A stretch of 20,551 nucleotides of DNA. Origin: CAZVJA01 sp964626885. GTDB lineage: Bacteria > Planctomycetota > Planctomycetia > Planctomycetales > Planctomycetaceae. Location: positions 1 to 20,551 of the forward strand of contig CAZVJA010000084.1 of assembly GCA_964626885.1 (NCBI GenBank). Direction: 5' to 3'. Positions 1 to 7,710 of this stretch are shown in pieces. Position numbers and translations under genes: made by a program. The notes below the pieces were generated by a model. That model was given only the letters and a program-made list of their open reading frames with translations, searched no databases and had not been told where the DNA came from. Each line of letters begins with the position of its first letter. Positions within the stretch are counted from its first letter, which is position 1.

Positions 1-539
1 ATGCCGCGAAAGTCGCCGCCGAGAAAAAGGCTGCGGAAGAAAAAGCCGCCGCTGAAAAACTTGCTGCAGAGAAGAAAGCTGCGGACGAGAAAGCAGCCGC
101 CGAAAAATTAGCGGCGGAAAAGAAAGCTGCGGAAGAAAAGGCCGCGGCCGAGAAGCTTGCCGCCGAGAAGAAAGCGGCGGAAGAGAAGGCGGCTGCTGAA
201 AAGCTCGCTGCCGAGAAGAAGGCTGCGGAAGAAAAGGCTGCCGCTGAAAAACTCGCGGCGGAGAAGAAAGCTGCCGAAGAGAAGGCGGCCACCGAGAAGT
301 TAGCAGCGGAGAAGAAAGCCGCGGAAGAAAAAGCCGCCGCGGAGAAAGCGGCGGCCGAGAAAAAAGCCGCTGAGGAGAAAGCGGCAGCCGAAAAAATAGC
401 TGCTGAGAAAAAGGCTGCGGAAGAAAAAGCTGCCGCCGAGAAAAAGGCCGCGGAGAAAAAAGGAGAGAACCCGCCCGCCAAGCCGAAGGAATCGGCCAGA
501 TTCGATCAGCCGGCACCGCCTCCCCTCCCGGAAGCGTGA
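1..539 (+). CDS. C-terminal part of a Lys/Ala/Glu-rich repeat protein (5' end outside window)
   Basis: The open frame enters from the left edge (first full codon at 3) and ends with TGA at 537-539. About 150 residues are almost wholly A, E and K, built on a 16-residue unit of the type AAEKKAAEEKAAAEKL. The unit recurs every 48 bp; its EKL/EKx step falls near 54, 102, 150, 198, 246, 294, 342, 390 and 438. The repeat should form one long charged alpha helix or coiled coil. The last 25 or so residues switch to a Pro-rich tail (PPAKPKE, then PAPPPLPEA). Similar composition is known from the periplasmic helix of TolA and from other low-complexity linkers, but the N-terminal domain is missing, so no function is assigned. 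Leucine and alanine codons differ between units, so the peptide is conserved better than the DNA. A strong terminator follows 29 bp after the stop. Confidence 0.75.
   Translation, partial: AAKVAAEKKAAEEKAAAEKLAAEKKAADEKAAAEKLAAEKKAAEEKAAAEKLAAEKKAAEEKAAAEKLAAEKKAAEEKAAAEKLAAEKKAAEEKAATEKLAAEKKAAEEKAAAEKAAAEKKAAEEKAAAEKIAAEKKAAEEKAAAEKKAAEKKGENPPAKPKESARFDQPAPPPLPEA
6..470 (+). repeat. 48-bp in-frame tandem repeat (9 or more units)
   Basis: A degenerate tandem array has an exact 48-bp period, each unit coding 16 residues of an A/E/K helix. Units differ mostly at third codon positions, as expected of an old coding repeat under selection. Toward the 3' end, Leu of the EKL step is replaced by Ala, Ile and then Lys. 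Confidence 0.8.
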
Positions 540-567
540 CTCCGGCTTGATGAGAGTCGAATACAGA

Positions 568-601
568 AACCGCTGGAACAACAGTTCCGGCGGTTTTTTT
601 T
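568..601 (+). terminator. Rho-independent terminator
   Basis: A 12-bp stem (568-579 with 584-595) contains a single G-U pair and closes a 4-base AACA loop. The run of eight T at 594-601 begins in the last two bases of the stem. It lies 29 bp after the stop of the repeat protein gene and separates it from the aldehyde dehydrogenase gene. Confidence 0.9.
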
Positions 602-775
602 GATAATCCACGTAGCCACGAGGACTTGTCGCGGATTGTCCCGTCTGGTTGCGTACCGTCACGAGTTGCGGAATAAGCGGGGAATCCTTTTACAGGGATG
701 CTCACGTTCTTAAAATCGAAGACTGCGGCAAAGGGTTCGTATCGCTGAAATTGCCCTCGATCTGAGGAGTCTGCC

Positions 776-2359
776 ATGAGTACCGAGAAACTGTTGATCA
801 ACGGAGCGTGGGTGGCTTCAGTCGGAACGAAGACGTTTCAGGGAATCAACCCGTCCACGCGTGAGCCGTTGCCCGGCCATTTTCCCGTCAGTCCCTGGAA
901 CGAAGTGGAGCAAGCGATCGATGCGGCTCAGGCCGCCTTCTGGAGAATGCACGGCTGGTCGGGAGAGCGCTTCGCGACCTATCTGGAACGTTACGCGGAG
1001 CGGATCGAGGGGCGCGCGGAAGAACTTGTCGAGACGGCCCATCTGGAAACGGCTCTGCCGAAGCAGCCACGGCTGAAGGATGTCGAGCTTCCCCGGACGA
1101 CCAGCCAACTCCGACAAGCTGCCGCCGCGGCGCGAGACGGCTCATGGGTCGCGGCAACAATCGACACGAAGGGGGGCATCCGCTCCTGCTTCGGACCGAT
1201 CGGTCCGGTCGTGGTTTTTGGGCCGAACAACTTTCCATTTGCGTTTAATGGAATGGCGGGAGGAGATTTTGCAGCCGCGGTGGCCGCCGGAAACCCAGTG
1301 ATCGCAAAAGGACACTCGTCGCATCCCCGAACGACGAAAATCTTCGCGGAGGAGGCGCAGGAAGCGGCCCGCGACACAGACATGCCTCCTGGATTTGTGC
1401 AATTGATTTACCGCACCAGCCACGCGGACGGAGAGAAGCTGGTCGCTCATCCGAAGATCGGAGCCGTCGGTTACACCGGCGCACGCCATACGGGGCTGGT
1501 TCTGAAAGCGGCCGCTGATCGTGTCGGCAAGCCGATCTATCTGGAACTTTCGAGCATCAATCCGGTATTCATTCTTCCGGGCGCGCTGGACGAGCGGGGG
1601 GAGCAGTTGGCGACGGAGTTCACCGGCAGTTGCCTGATGGGGACGGGGCAGTTCTGCACGAATCCGGGTTTGGTCGTGCTTCCCGGCGGAGGGGCTTCCG
1701 AGAACTTTGTGGCTGCCGTTACGAAGAAATTCTCGGAAGCACCGGTGGGAACCATGTTGAATGAAGGTGTCGCCGCGAATTTCGAGGCGGGCATTCACGC
1801 TCTGCAAAAGGCGGGAGCGAAAGTCTTGACGGGAGGGAGTGCCGGGGGAGGGCAAGGGGTTTCCTTCCAGAACACGCTCTTACGAGTCGACGGGGAGACG
1901 TTTCTCAAACATGCCGAGGCGCTTCAAACCGAAGCCTTCGGGAACGGCTCGCTGTTTGTCGTCGCGGATGACGTGTCGCAGATGCTCGAAATCGCCGGTG
2001 TGCTCGAAGGAAATCTGACCGGTGCCATTTACAGCCATACCGCGGAGGTGGACGATCCACTTTACGAACGTCTGGCGGCGTTGCTGCGGCAGCGCGTGGG
2101 GCGCCTGCTGAATGATAAAATGCCGACAGGAGTGGCTGTGTCCCCCGCCATGAATCACGGCGGTCCGTTCCCCGCGACGGGGCACCCCGGTTTCACGTCG
2201 GTTGGGATTCCGGCGTCGATCCACCGGTTTGCAATGCTGCAATGCTACGACAACGTCCGGCCGCATCGTCTGCCACCGGCGCTGCGTGACAAGAATCCCA
2301 CCGGCAAGATATGGCGGTTCATTGACGGTGCCTGGTCACAAGCGGATGCGGGGACATAA
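776..2359 (+). CDS. Aldehyde dehydrogenase, alpha-ketoglutarate semialdehyde (2,5-dioxovalerate) dehydrogenase type
   Basis: This 527-residue cytosolic NAD(P)+-dependent aldehyde dehydrogenase has the usual length of the KGSADH branch. That branch oxidises 2,5-dioxopentanoate to 2-oxoglutarate at the end of sugar-acid, pentose or hydroxyproline breakdown. Visible family landmarks are the oxyanion Asn152 in GPNNFPF, Lys178 in AKGH (cofactor-binding Lys), general base Glu257 in LELSSINPV and nucleophile Cys294 in GTGQFCTNPG. The GQFCTNPG wording is typical of KGSADH rather than betaine-aldehyde or succinate-semialdehyde enzymes. The ATG at 776 is supported by GAGGAG seven bases upstream. The gene stands alone: no upstream-pathway gene (dehydratase, sugar-acid dehydrogenase) is near, so the physiological substrate is inferred from family only. 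It converges with the DUF1501 gene, with only 52 bp between stops. Confidence 0.9.
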   Translation: MSTEKLLINGAWVASVGTKTFQGINPSTREPLPGHFPVSPWNEVEQAIDAAQAAFWRMHGWSGERFATYLERYAERIEGRAEELVETAHLETALPKQPRLKDVELPRTTSQLRQAAAAARDGSWVAATIDTKGGIRSCFGPIGPVVVFGPNNFPFAFNGMAGGDFAAAVAAGNPVIAKGHSSHPRTTKIFAEEAQEAARDTDMPPGFVQLIYRTSHADGEKLVAHPKIGAVGYTGARHTGLVLKAAADRVGKPIYLELSSINPVFILPGALDERGEQLATEFTGSCLMGTGQFCTNPGLVVLPGGGASENFVAAVTKKFSEAPVGTMLNEGVAANFEAGIHALQKAGAKVLTGGSAGGGQGVSFQNTLLRVDGETFLKHAEALQTEAFGNGSLFVVADDVSQMLEIAGVLEGNLTGAIYSHTAEVDDPLYERLAALLRQRVGRLLNDKMPTGVAVSPAMNHGGPFPATGHPGFTSVGIPASIHRFAMLQCYDNVRPHRLPPALRDKNPTGKIWRFIDGAWSQADAGT

Positions 2360-2411
2360 CGGAGCCCGTGCCCCGGCGACCGCGAGCGGCTTAATCAGTT
2401 CAGCGAAGCGG

Positions 2412-3680
2412 CTAGATCAGTTCCGCGATGGGGGTGCCGCCGTTGACGATCTTCATCTGTCGGCCGCGCGGCGTGAACACCGTATTCAGCGGAATGCCGA
2501 GTGCCTGCGCCACGGTCGCCCAGATATCGCCCGGGAGGTAGCTTTTGCCGACGACAGACACGCCGTCGGCGTCGGTTGCGCCAATGGCCTGGCCGGTCTT
2601 CAGGCCTCCCCCGCCGAGCACGACCGACCAGCTTGTCGCCCAGTGGTCCCGGCCGGTATTTTGATTAATGCGCGGCGTGCGGCCGAATTCTCCCATCCAG
2701 ACGACGACTGTGTTGTCGTACAATCCGCGATCCCGCAGGTCGTCGACCAGTGCCGACATTCCCTGATCGAGCGTGGGGAGCAGTCGGGTCTTTTGTGTAT
2801 CGAAAACGTTCTGGTGCAAGTCCCAGCCGTTCATCGAGACTTCCACGAACGGGACGCCGGTTTCGACCAGACGACGAGCCATCAGGCAACCGCGTCCGAA
2901 TTCGCTGTCCCCGTATTTCTCTCGAACTCCCGCCCCCTCCTCTTCGATCCGGAAAGCCTTCATTTGCTCTGACGACATCAAATTGACGGCTCGCGTGTAA
3001 ATGTCTTTGTGCGCCTGGGGGGCATCGCCTCGTTTCGAGCTGATGAATTGAGCTTCGATGGTCTCAAGCATGGCCAGGCGTTGCTGCATCCGATCACTGT
3101 TTCCACCGGAGGGGACGGCATTGCGGATGCGGCCGTTGCTGTCGACCACGAAGGGAGCATGTGACATGCCGAGGAACCCCGGCCCTTCGCTCGGCCCGCC
3201 GATGGAGACGAACGCGGGGATTTCCAGCTGTGCACGCTTCGGACCAAGCTGCTGACTGGCGATCGACCCGAAGGTGGGATGGGTGATCGTGGAATCGGGG
3301 ACGAACGAGGTGTGCAGGTAATACCGACCTCGATTGTGATCGGCCTCGCGCGTGCTCATCGAGCGGACGATCGCGAGCTTGTCCATAATTTGCGCGGTCT
3401 TCGGCAAGTGCTCGCAGATCTCGAGACCGGCCTTGGCGGAGATCGGTTTGAACTCGCCGCCGTTTTTCGAGCCCGGCTTCATATCGAACAGGTCGATGGT
3501 CGGCGGGCCGCCTCCCATCCACATCAGGATGCAGGCTTTCTGATTCCGCTGGACCTCGGCGGCGTGGGCCTCGAGATGATTCAGAAACGCTGAAGCTGCC
3601 GCGGCCGTCGTACCGGCGGCGATTGACGCATGTTCGAGGAAATGGCGACGGTTCATGCGGGGAGTTTTGTCTGTCGCCAT
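2412..3680 (-). CDS. DUF1501 domain-containing protein, Tat-exported
   Basis: This 422-residue protein has the N-terminus typical of planctomycete DUF1501 proteins. A twin-arginine motif (R11-R12 in NRRHFL) precedes a short Ala-rich hydrophobic stretch ending near AHAAEV, so export by the Tat route is likely. The mature part shows the family wording WMGGGPPTIDLFDMKPG, a VRSMSTREADHNRG segment with conserved Asp/His, and a C-terminal GEFGRTPRIN followed by GRDHWA. DUF1501 proteins are related in fold to the alkaline phosphatase/sulfatase superfamily; no activity can be assigned here. GGAG lies nine bases before the ATG. The start is 68 bp downstream of the DUF1549/DUF1553 stop on the same strand, which suggests one transcript. 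Such pairs are massively amplified in Planctomycetes and are suspected to act in exported polysaccharide or surface metabolism. Confidence 0.9.
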   Translation of the reverse strand: MATDKTPRMNRRHFLEHASIAAGTTAAAASAFLNHLEAHAAEVQRNQKACILMWMGGGPPTIDLFDMKPGSKNGGEFKPISAKAGLEICEHLPKTAQIMDKLAIVRSMSTREADHNRGRYYLHTSFVPDSTITHPTFGSIASQQLGPKRAQLEIPAFVSIGGPSEGPGFLGMSHAPFVVDSNGRIRNAVPSGGNSDRMQQRLAMLETIEAQFISSKRGDAPQAHKDIYTRAVNLMSSEQMKAFRIEEEGAGVREKYGDSEFGRGCLMARRLVETGVPFVEVSMNGWDLHQNVFDTQKTRLLPTLDQGMSALVDDLRDRGLYDNTVVVWMGEFGRTPRINQNTGRDHWATSWSVVLGGGGLKTGQAIGATDADGVSVVGKSYLPGDIWATVAQALGIPLNTVFTPRGRQMKIVNGGTPIAELI

Positions 3681-3748
3681 GCGATGTTTCTCCGATTTTT
3701 CCTGATGGAACGATTTGGTGCTTACAGCTTCAGTCTCAGCAGGCTGAC

Positions 3749-5467
3749 TCAGTGGTTGATAATGAATTCGTTCGAGTTGAGGACCGCCCAGAAGACATCT
3801 TGAAACGCCGCGAAGGGGTCGCCGGTCTGCTGCACAATGCCGTCGGCGGTGTGCAGTTCCTTTCGCGTCGGCATTCGTCCCAGGGCGGAAAGATATAATT
3901 GCTGGACTTTCTTAACGTCGGATTCACTGTCCGACAGGACCGTGTGGAGATAGCTCCCTTTCTCCGCGCTGATGGCCCGTTCGATCATGGGGCCGTTCAT
4001 CATCATCAGCGCCTGGGGAATAGTGCCATTGAAGGTCGTCGCCTCGTCGTTCTCGTCGGTTCCAAAGGTGAGAACGAATTGGTCGAGCCACTCGGACCGT
4101 TGCTTTTCCTCAGCAGCGGCATCATCTCCCGCTGTCTTATCGGCCTCAGTAGCGATGAGGAGTGAGTCGTAGAGTTGTTCCGCTTCCATCGGTTTCAGGT
4201 ACATCCGGCTGAAGAGGGGCATCTTGCCCGAGGCCGGGTCATCTTCGGTGTTCCGCGGACCTGGTTGGCTGGTCAGATTGTATGCCTCGGAATTCGTGAT
4301 CCAGCGGATCAACTTCTTCACATCGTAACCCTGTTTGACAAACTCCGTGGCCAGCAGATCGAGCAGTTCCGGGTGAGACGGGGCCTTGTGCGGCCCCATG
4401 TCGTCGACGGGATTGGTGAATCCGTATCCGAAGAACCGTCCCCACGTGCGATTGACCAGTGCCCGCGCAATGAGCGGGTTCTCGCCGTGCGTCATCAGGC
4501 GCGCCAATTCCGTACGGCGGACGGTGGTGGCACCGTCGTCTATCTTCTCACCCAAGAAGGCCGGATAGGCCACCTGCATCTCGCCATTGCGTCGCTCGAA
4601 GAAGACCGGTCCGGCGAAATCTTCGTTCACCAGTTCCGAATAATCGTCCATCTGTCGACCGGTGTCGGGATTTGGTTTGCGATGGTCGATTCGACGTGAC
4701 TGGCGGAAGAAGCTGTTCAATTCCCAGAATTGCCGCTGCTTCCACTCGTTGACGAATGGATGATCGTGGCATTGCGTGCATTGCAACTGCGTGCCGAGAA
4801 ACAGCCGCGCGGTCTTGGCGGTCGCCTGCACGGCTTCATCGCGCATCGTCATCTGGGCGAGCAAGTAATTGACGGCGCCGGTTTCGTCGAATCGCCCTTC
4901 GGCCGAGATCAGCTCGACGACAATCTCATTCCACGGGCGGTTCTTCTCGAATGCTTCACGTAGAAACTTCTGAAAAGCTTCCCGATTGACTCGGGCGGGG
5001 GTCTGGCGGCCGATACACAGGTTCGTCCAGACCGTCGTCCAGTGGCGTACATAATCCGGGCTGTCGAGCAGACGGTCGATGAGCTTGGCGCGCTTTGCGG
5101 GATCTTTATCACCGACGAACGACTCAACCTCGGCCCCGCGAGGAATATGGCCGACCACATCCAGATGGACGCGCCGCATCCATTCGTAGTCATCCGCGGC
5201 TGGTGAGGAGTCTGCCTCGTTTTCATCCCAGACTTTGCGGATCGCGGAGTCGATTTGCGGGATGAGTGGGTCGTTCGAGCCGGTGCTGAACGATTTTCGC
5301 TTCGGACTACCGCCGCGCGGCGCGTTTCGTGCCGGAGATGCGACTTTTGGGCGTACCTCTTTTTCCGCTGCGAATGCCAGCTGGTCAGCCGAGAAAAGGA
5401 CCGCCCATGCGAGGCACGAGGAGATCGCGAACGAGACGATGACCGATGGCAGCGGTTGTCTTGTCAC
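3749..5467 (-). CDS. DUF1549 and DUF1553 domain-containing exported protein
   Basis: The protein has about 572 residues. The GTG at 5467 is chosen because AGGGA lies eight bases upstream and the product then begins directly with a signal peptide (VTRQPLPS, then a hydrophobic core, then AFA-AEKE as a plausible cleavage site). The frame stays open to a TTG at 5542, which would put 25 charged residues before the signal peptide. DUF1549 covers roughly residues 65-280. It includes a CTQCHDHPF motif (Cys230, Cys233, His234), a CxxCH signature as in c-type haem sites but normal for the family whether or not haem is bound. DUF1553 follows, with HGENPLIARALVNRTW and DDMGPHKAPSHPELLD. No N-terminal cytochrome (PSCyt1) domain is present, so this is a short version. 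It is the first gene of an operon with the DUF1501 gene. Confidence 0.87.
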   Translation of the reverse strand: MTRQPLPSVIVSFAISSCLAWAVLFSADQLAFAAEKEVRPKVASPARNAPRGGSPKRKSFSTGSNDPLIPQIDSAIRKVWDENEADSSPAADDYEWMRRVHLDVVGHIPRGAEVESFVGDKDPAKRAKLIDRLLDSPDYVRHWTTVWTNLCIGRQTPARVNREAFQKFLREAFEKNRPWNEIVVELISAEGRFDETGAVNYLLAQMTMRDEAVQATAKTARLFLGTQLQCTQCHDHPFVNEWKQRQFWELNSFFRQSRRIDHRKPNPDTGRQMDDYSELVNEDFAGPVFFERRNGEMQVAYPAFLGEKIDDGATTVRRTELARLMTHGENPLIARALVNRTWGRFFGYGFTNPVDDMGPHKAPSHPELLDLLATEFVKQGYDVKKLIRWITNSEAYNLTSQPGPRNTEDDPASGKMPLFSRMYLKPMEAEQLYDSLLIATEADKTAGDDAAAEEKQRSEWLDQFVLTFGTDENDEATTFNGTIPQALMMMNGPMIERAISAEKGSYLHTVLSDSESDVKKVQQLYLSALGRMPTRKELHTADGIVQQTGDPFAAFQDVFWAVLNSNEFIINH

Positions 5468-5617
5468 GCTGGGTTTCCCTGGTGGCCGAAGAATCGGGAA
5501 ATCTCTCAATGTAAAACGGACCTGATCGCCGGATGCGCGCAACCGGCGAACTCTTGCTTCGACAGGAATCCTCTCACTTCAACGGCCCGAGGAGACTCGA
5601 AGTGGTTTCAGAACCGA

Positions 5618-5691
5618 GAGGGCGAGGCTCCCGCCGAGCCGCTGTGACCGAAAGTCTCTCGTTATGGCGGCTCCGCGGGAGCGTCGCCCTC
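5618..5691. repeat. REP-like extragenic palindrome
   Basis: Two 25-base arms (5618-5642 and 5667-5691) are inverted copies of each other with two mismatches and enclose a 24-base spacer. The 3' arm also contains its own small hairpin (GCTCC-GCG-GGAGC). The left arm reads GGGCGAGGCTCCCGCCGAGC, which translates in one frame as GEAPAEP, a peptide that recurs in spurious ORFs of planctomycete genomes. That fits a dispersed repetitive extragenic palindrome rather than a single-use terminator; there is no T run. Its dispersed nature cannot be shown from this window. Confidence 0.7.
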
Positions 5692-5873
5692 CCAAATGCA
5701 GGGTTTTGAAAACACTTATCGAGATTCACATGCCCCCTTCAGAGATTCCAAACACCGAAGGAGGACAACCGGACCGTCTCTTCCCCAAAAAAGTGATAGG
5801 AACCGGGGAGAAGAGTTGGTCACGGACTCGTCTTATCATATCGATCTCCGCACCGGACTGTCGAGGTGGCGTA

Positions 5874-5902
5874 TTGTCGGTTCCGATTGGGCCGTGTAAC
5901 AT
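5874..5902 (+). promoter_or_regulatory. Possible sigma-70-type promoter for the lip operon
   Basis: TTGTCG at 5874-5879 is followed by a 17-base spacer and TAACAT at 5897-5902. Each box matches consensus at four of six positions and the spacing is ideal. It lies about 100 bp before the lipB start. This is pattern matching only. Confidence 0.35.
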
Positions 5903-6002
5903 CCAGTCGAGCGGAAATGAATCCAGTCTCGAACTTCGGTCCGGACCATGCAACCGCTGAAAACGACACACACAACTTTGCGGCAGCCCCATCGGCTCCG
6001 GA

Positions 6003-6767
6003 ATGTTCGAGATGGCAACCAGCTTCCCAACCAACATCTCTCAGACAGCGGCAACCGGCTCATCGGACTCGCTCGAAGTCTATTTGTTGGGAACGCTCGA
6101 TTTTGATGCGGCCCTCTTCTTGCAGGAACGCCTCGTCTATGAAATCAGCGGGCGGGACGATCGCCAGGGAGCGTTGCTGCTGTGCGAGCATCCCCCGGTC
6201 GTCACGGTCGGGCGGGGAGGGAGCCGAGCCCATTTCCGCCGCGATCCCGCGGAATTCGCGACGCAAGGGTTGAACGTCCGTTGGCTGAACCGGGGGGGAG
6301 GCTGTCTCGTTCATGGACCGGGGCAACTGGCGGTCTATCCGATCCTTCCCCTCGCGCGGTTGCAACTTCACCTGGATGAATACCTCCACCGTCTCGAAGA
6401 GAGTTTGATCGGGGCCGTTAAACCGCTGCATGTGGCCGCCGAGCGTCGAATCGGCCGACGAGGGGTCTGGTCTCCCGCGGGACAATTTGGATTTGTCGGC
6501 GCGGCGGTGAAGCGTTGGGTCTCGTATCACGGCTTGTTCGTCAACGTCGATCCTTCGCTGCGCTTGATGCGACTCGTCGATCCCAGCGGGACCAATGAGT
6601 GGGTTACTTCTCTGGCTGCGGAGCGCGTGCGGCGAACCTCGATGCACGCCGTTCGGGAGGGAATGGTCACGAACCTGGCGGAACGGCTGGGTTACGCGAG
6701 CGTGCACGTTTATACGGGCCATCCGCTGCTGGCGCGCACGGTGAGGAGAGTGCATGTCTACGCTTGA
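6003..6767 (+). CDS. lipB: LipB-like octanoyltransferase with substituted catalytic residues
   Basis: This 254-residue protein of the LipB/LplA fold should act in moving octanoyl groups from acyl carrier protein to lipoyl domains, before sulphur insertion by LipA. Recognisable parts are HPPVVTVGRGG (63-73), NRGGGCLVHGPGQLAVYP (96-113; the RGG..HGPGQ substrate-binding motif) and SYHGLFVNVD (174-183). Aligned by eye to E. coli LipB, the acid/base Lys135 (in KKICSLG) corresponds to Gln161 in AGQFGFVG, and the nucleophile Cys169 (in NPCG) corresponds to Ser195 in VDPSG. Only two cysteines remain, Cys61 and Cys101, the latter inside the RGG motif. Identity as a LipB homologue is firm; canonical activity is doubtful. 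A second in-frame ATG lies at 6012, and neither start has a strong Shine-Dalgarno. The 3' end overlaps lipA by 14 bp, so the two are probably translationally coupled. Confidence 0.85.
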   Translation: MFEMATSFPTNISQTAATGSSDSLEVYLLGTLDFDAALFLQERLVYEISGRDDRQGALLLCEHPPVVTVGRGGSRAHFRRDPAEFATQGLNVRWLNRGGGCLVHGPGQLAVYPILPLARLQLHLDEYLHRLEESLIGAVKPLHVAAERRIGRRGVWSPAGQFGFVGAAVKRWVSYHGLFVNVDPSLRLMRLVDPSGTNEWVTSLAAERVRRTSMHAVREGMVTNLAERLGYASVHVYTGHPLLARTVRRVHVYA

Positions 6768-7656
6768 AATTCTCGGCGAAGTTCCGGCGCGTCCCGCGCG
6801 CCGACTCCCACCGTGGCTGAAACGTCCGCTTCCTGAGCCTGGCATGCAGTTCACCAGCCAGGTAATCGACGACTTGAAGCTGGAAACCGTTTGTGAAAGC
6901 GCGAAGTGCCCGAACCGCACGGAATGCTGGTCGCATCGCACGGCGACTTTCATGATTTTGGGGAATGTCTGCACTCGCCCGTGCGGTTTTTGCTCGGTCC
7001 CGAAAGGGAAAACGGAAGTCGTCCAGCTCGATGAACCGGAGCGAGTGGCCGAAGCCGCGGAACGGCTGGGCTTGAAACATGTGGTGATCACGTCCGTTAC
7101 CCGCGATGACCTGCCGGACGGCGGAGCAGAGCATTTTTATCGCTGTGTTCTGGCGGTGCGAGAACGAACCGGTGCCGCGGTGGAAGTGCTCACGCCCGAC
7201 TTTCTCGGGGATCTGAATGCGGTCGATCGGGTCGTGGCGGCTCGTCCGGATGTGTTCAATCACAATACCGAGACGGTGCCGCGTCTGTATCATCGCGTGC
7301 GTCGCAATGCCTCCTATCAACGCACGCTCGATTTACTGGCCCGCGTCAAGCAGATCGCGCCGGAGATACCGACCAAAAGCGGCTTGATGCTCGGGCTGGG
7401 AGAAACAACTGAAGAAGTGCTCGCTGTATGTGCCGACCTGCGGGAAGTCGGTTGCGAGATGATCACCATCGGCCAATACCTCCAGCCAAGCCTGATGCAT
7501 CTTCCCGTGGAACGATACGTTCCGCCGGAAGAGTTTGACCAAATTGGCGACCTTATCCGCCGGCTCGGTTTTCAAATGGTGGCGAGTGGGCCGTTCGTCC
7601 GGTCGAGCTATCACGCCGGGGAGATGGCTTCGGTTCTGTCGGCCGAACGATCCTGA
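6754..7656 (+). CDS. lipA: Lipoyl synthase
   Basis: This 300-residue radical-SAM enzyme inserts two sulphur atoms into protein-bound octanoyl groups to make the lipoyl cofactor. Both iron-sulphur clusters are intact. The auxiliary cluster is in CESAKCPNRTEC (Cys47, Cys52, Cys58) and the radical-SAM cluster in CTRPCGFC (Cys73, Cys77, Cys80, the CxxxCxxC motif). Further landmarks are TSVTRDDLPDGG, FNHNTETVPRLY, TKSGLMLGLGE and the C-terminal RSSYHA, which carries the conserved Ser ligand of the auxiliary cluster. Length is normal for the family. GAGGAG ten bases or less upstream of the ATG at 6754 fixes the start inside the end of lipB. It has no obvious deviations, in contrast to both neighbours. 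Confidence 0.97.
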   Translation: MSTLEILGEVPARPARRLPPWLKRPLPEPGMQFTSQVIDDLKLETVCESAKCPNRTECWSHRTATFMILGNVCTRPCGFCSVPKGKTEVVQLDEPERVAEAAERLGLKHVVITSVTRDDLPDGGAEHFYRCVLAVRERTGAAVEVLTPDFLGDLNAVDRVVAARPDVFNHNTETVPRLYHRVRRNASYQRTLDLLARVKQIAPEIPTKSGLMLGLGETTEEVLAVCADLREVGCEMITIGQYLQPSLMHLPVERYVPPEEFDQIGDLIRRLGFQMVASGPFVRSSYHAGEMASVLSAERS

Positions 7657-7710
7657 ATTTCAATTCGATGACATCCCGGCGTCATCTTCGGCTCGGGAAT
7701 GTGAGCATCC

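Larger units (their letters stand above)
5468..6002. other. Divergent intergenic region, 535 bp
   Basis: This gap separates the minus-strand DUF1549/DUF1553 gene from the plus-strand lipB-like gene. If the DUF1549 protein starts at the TTG at 5542, the gap is 460 bp. It holds a large palindrome (5618-5691) and a possible promoter for lipB (5874-5902). Short open frames here have neither ribosome-binding sites nor recognisable protein features, so no gene is called. Confidence 0.6.

Noticed and set aside
1..470. CRISPR-like array (regular 48-bp period)
   Set aside because: Units are contiguous and coding with no unique spacers, and vary at third codon positions.
300..662. 120-codon minus-strand frame rich in Phe, Leu, Gly and Arg
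   Set aside because: It is the antisense of the A/E/K repeat and runs through the terminator. Its repetitive composition is dictated by the plus-strand repeat.
2360..2411. Bidirectional terminator between the convergent genes
   Set aside because: The gap contains repeated AGCGGCT words in the same orientation, but no inverted repeat with a T run was found.
2202..2972. 256-codon plus-strand frame overlapping the aldehyde dehydrogenase end and the DUF1501 gene
   Set aside because: It is opposite to a clearly recognisable DUF1501 protein, has no family features, and is explained by high GC content.
3749..5467. c-type cytochrome call based on CxxCH
   Set aside because: The CTQCHDHPF motif is a standard part of DUF1549; haem attachment cannot be concluded from it.
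6060..7091. 343-codon minus-strand frame over lipB and lipA
   Set aside because: It lies wholly antisense to two recognised genes, with no domain signature.
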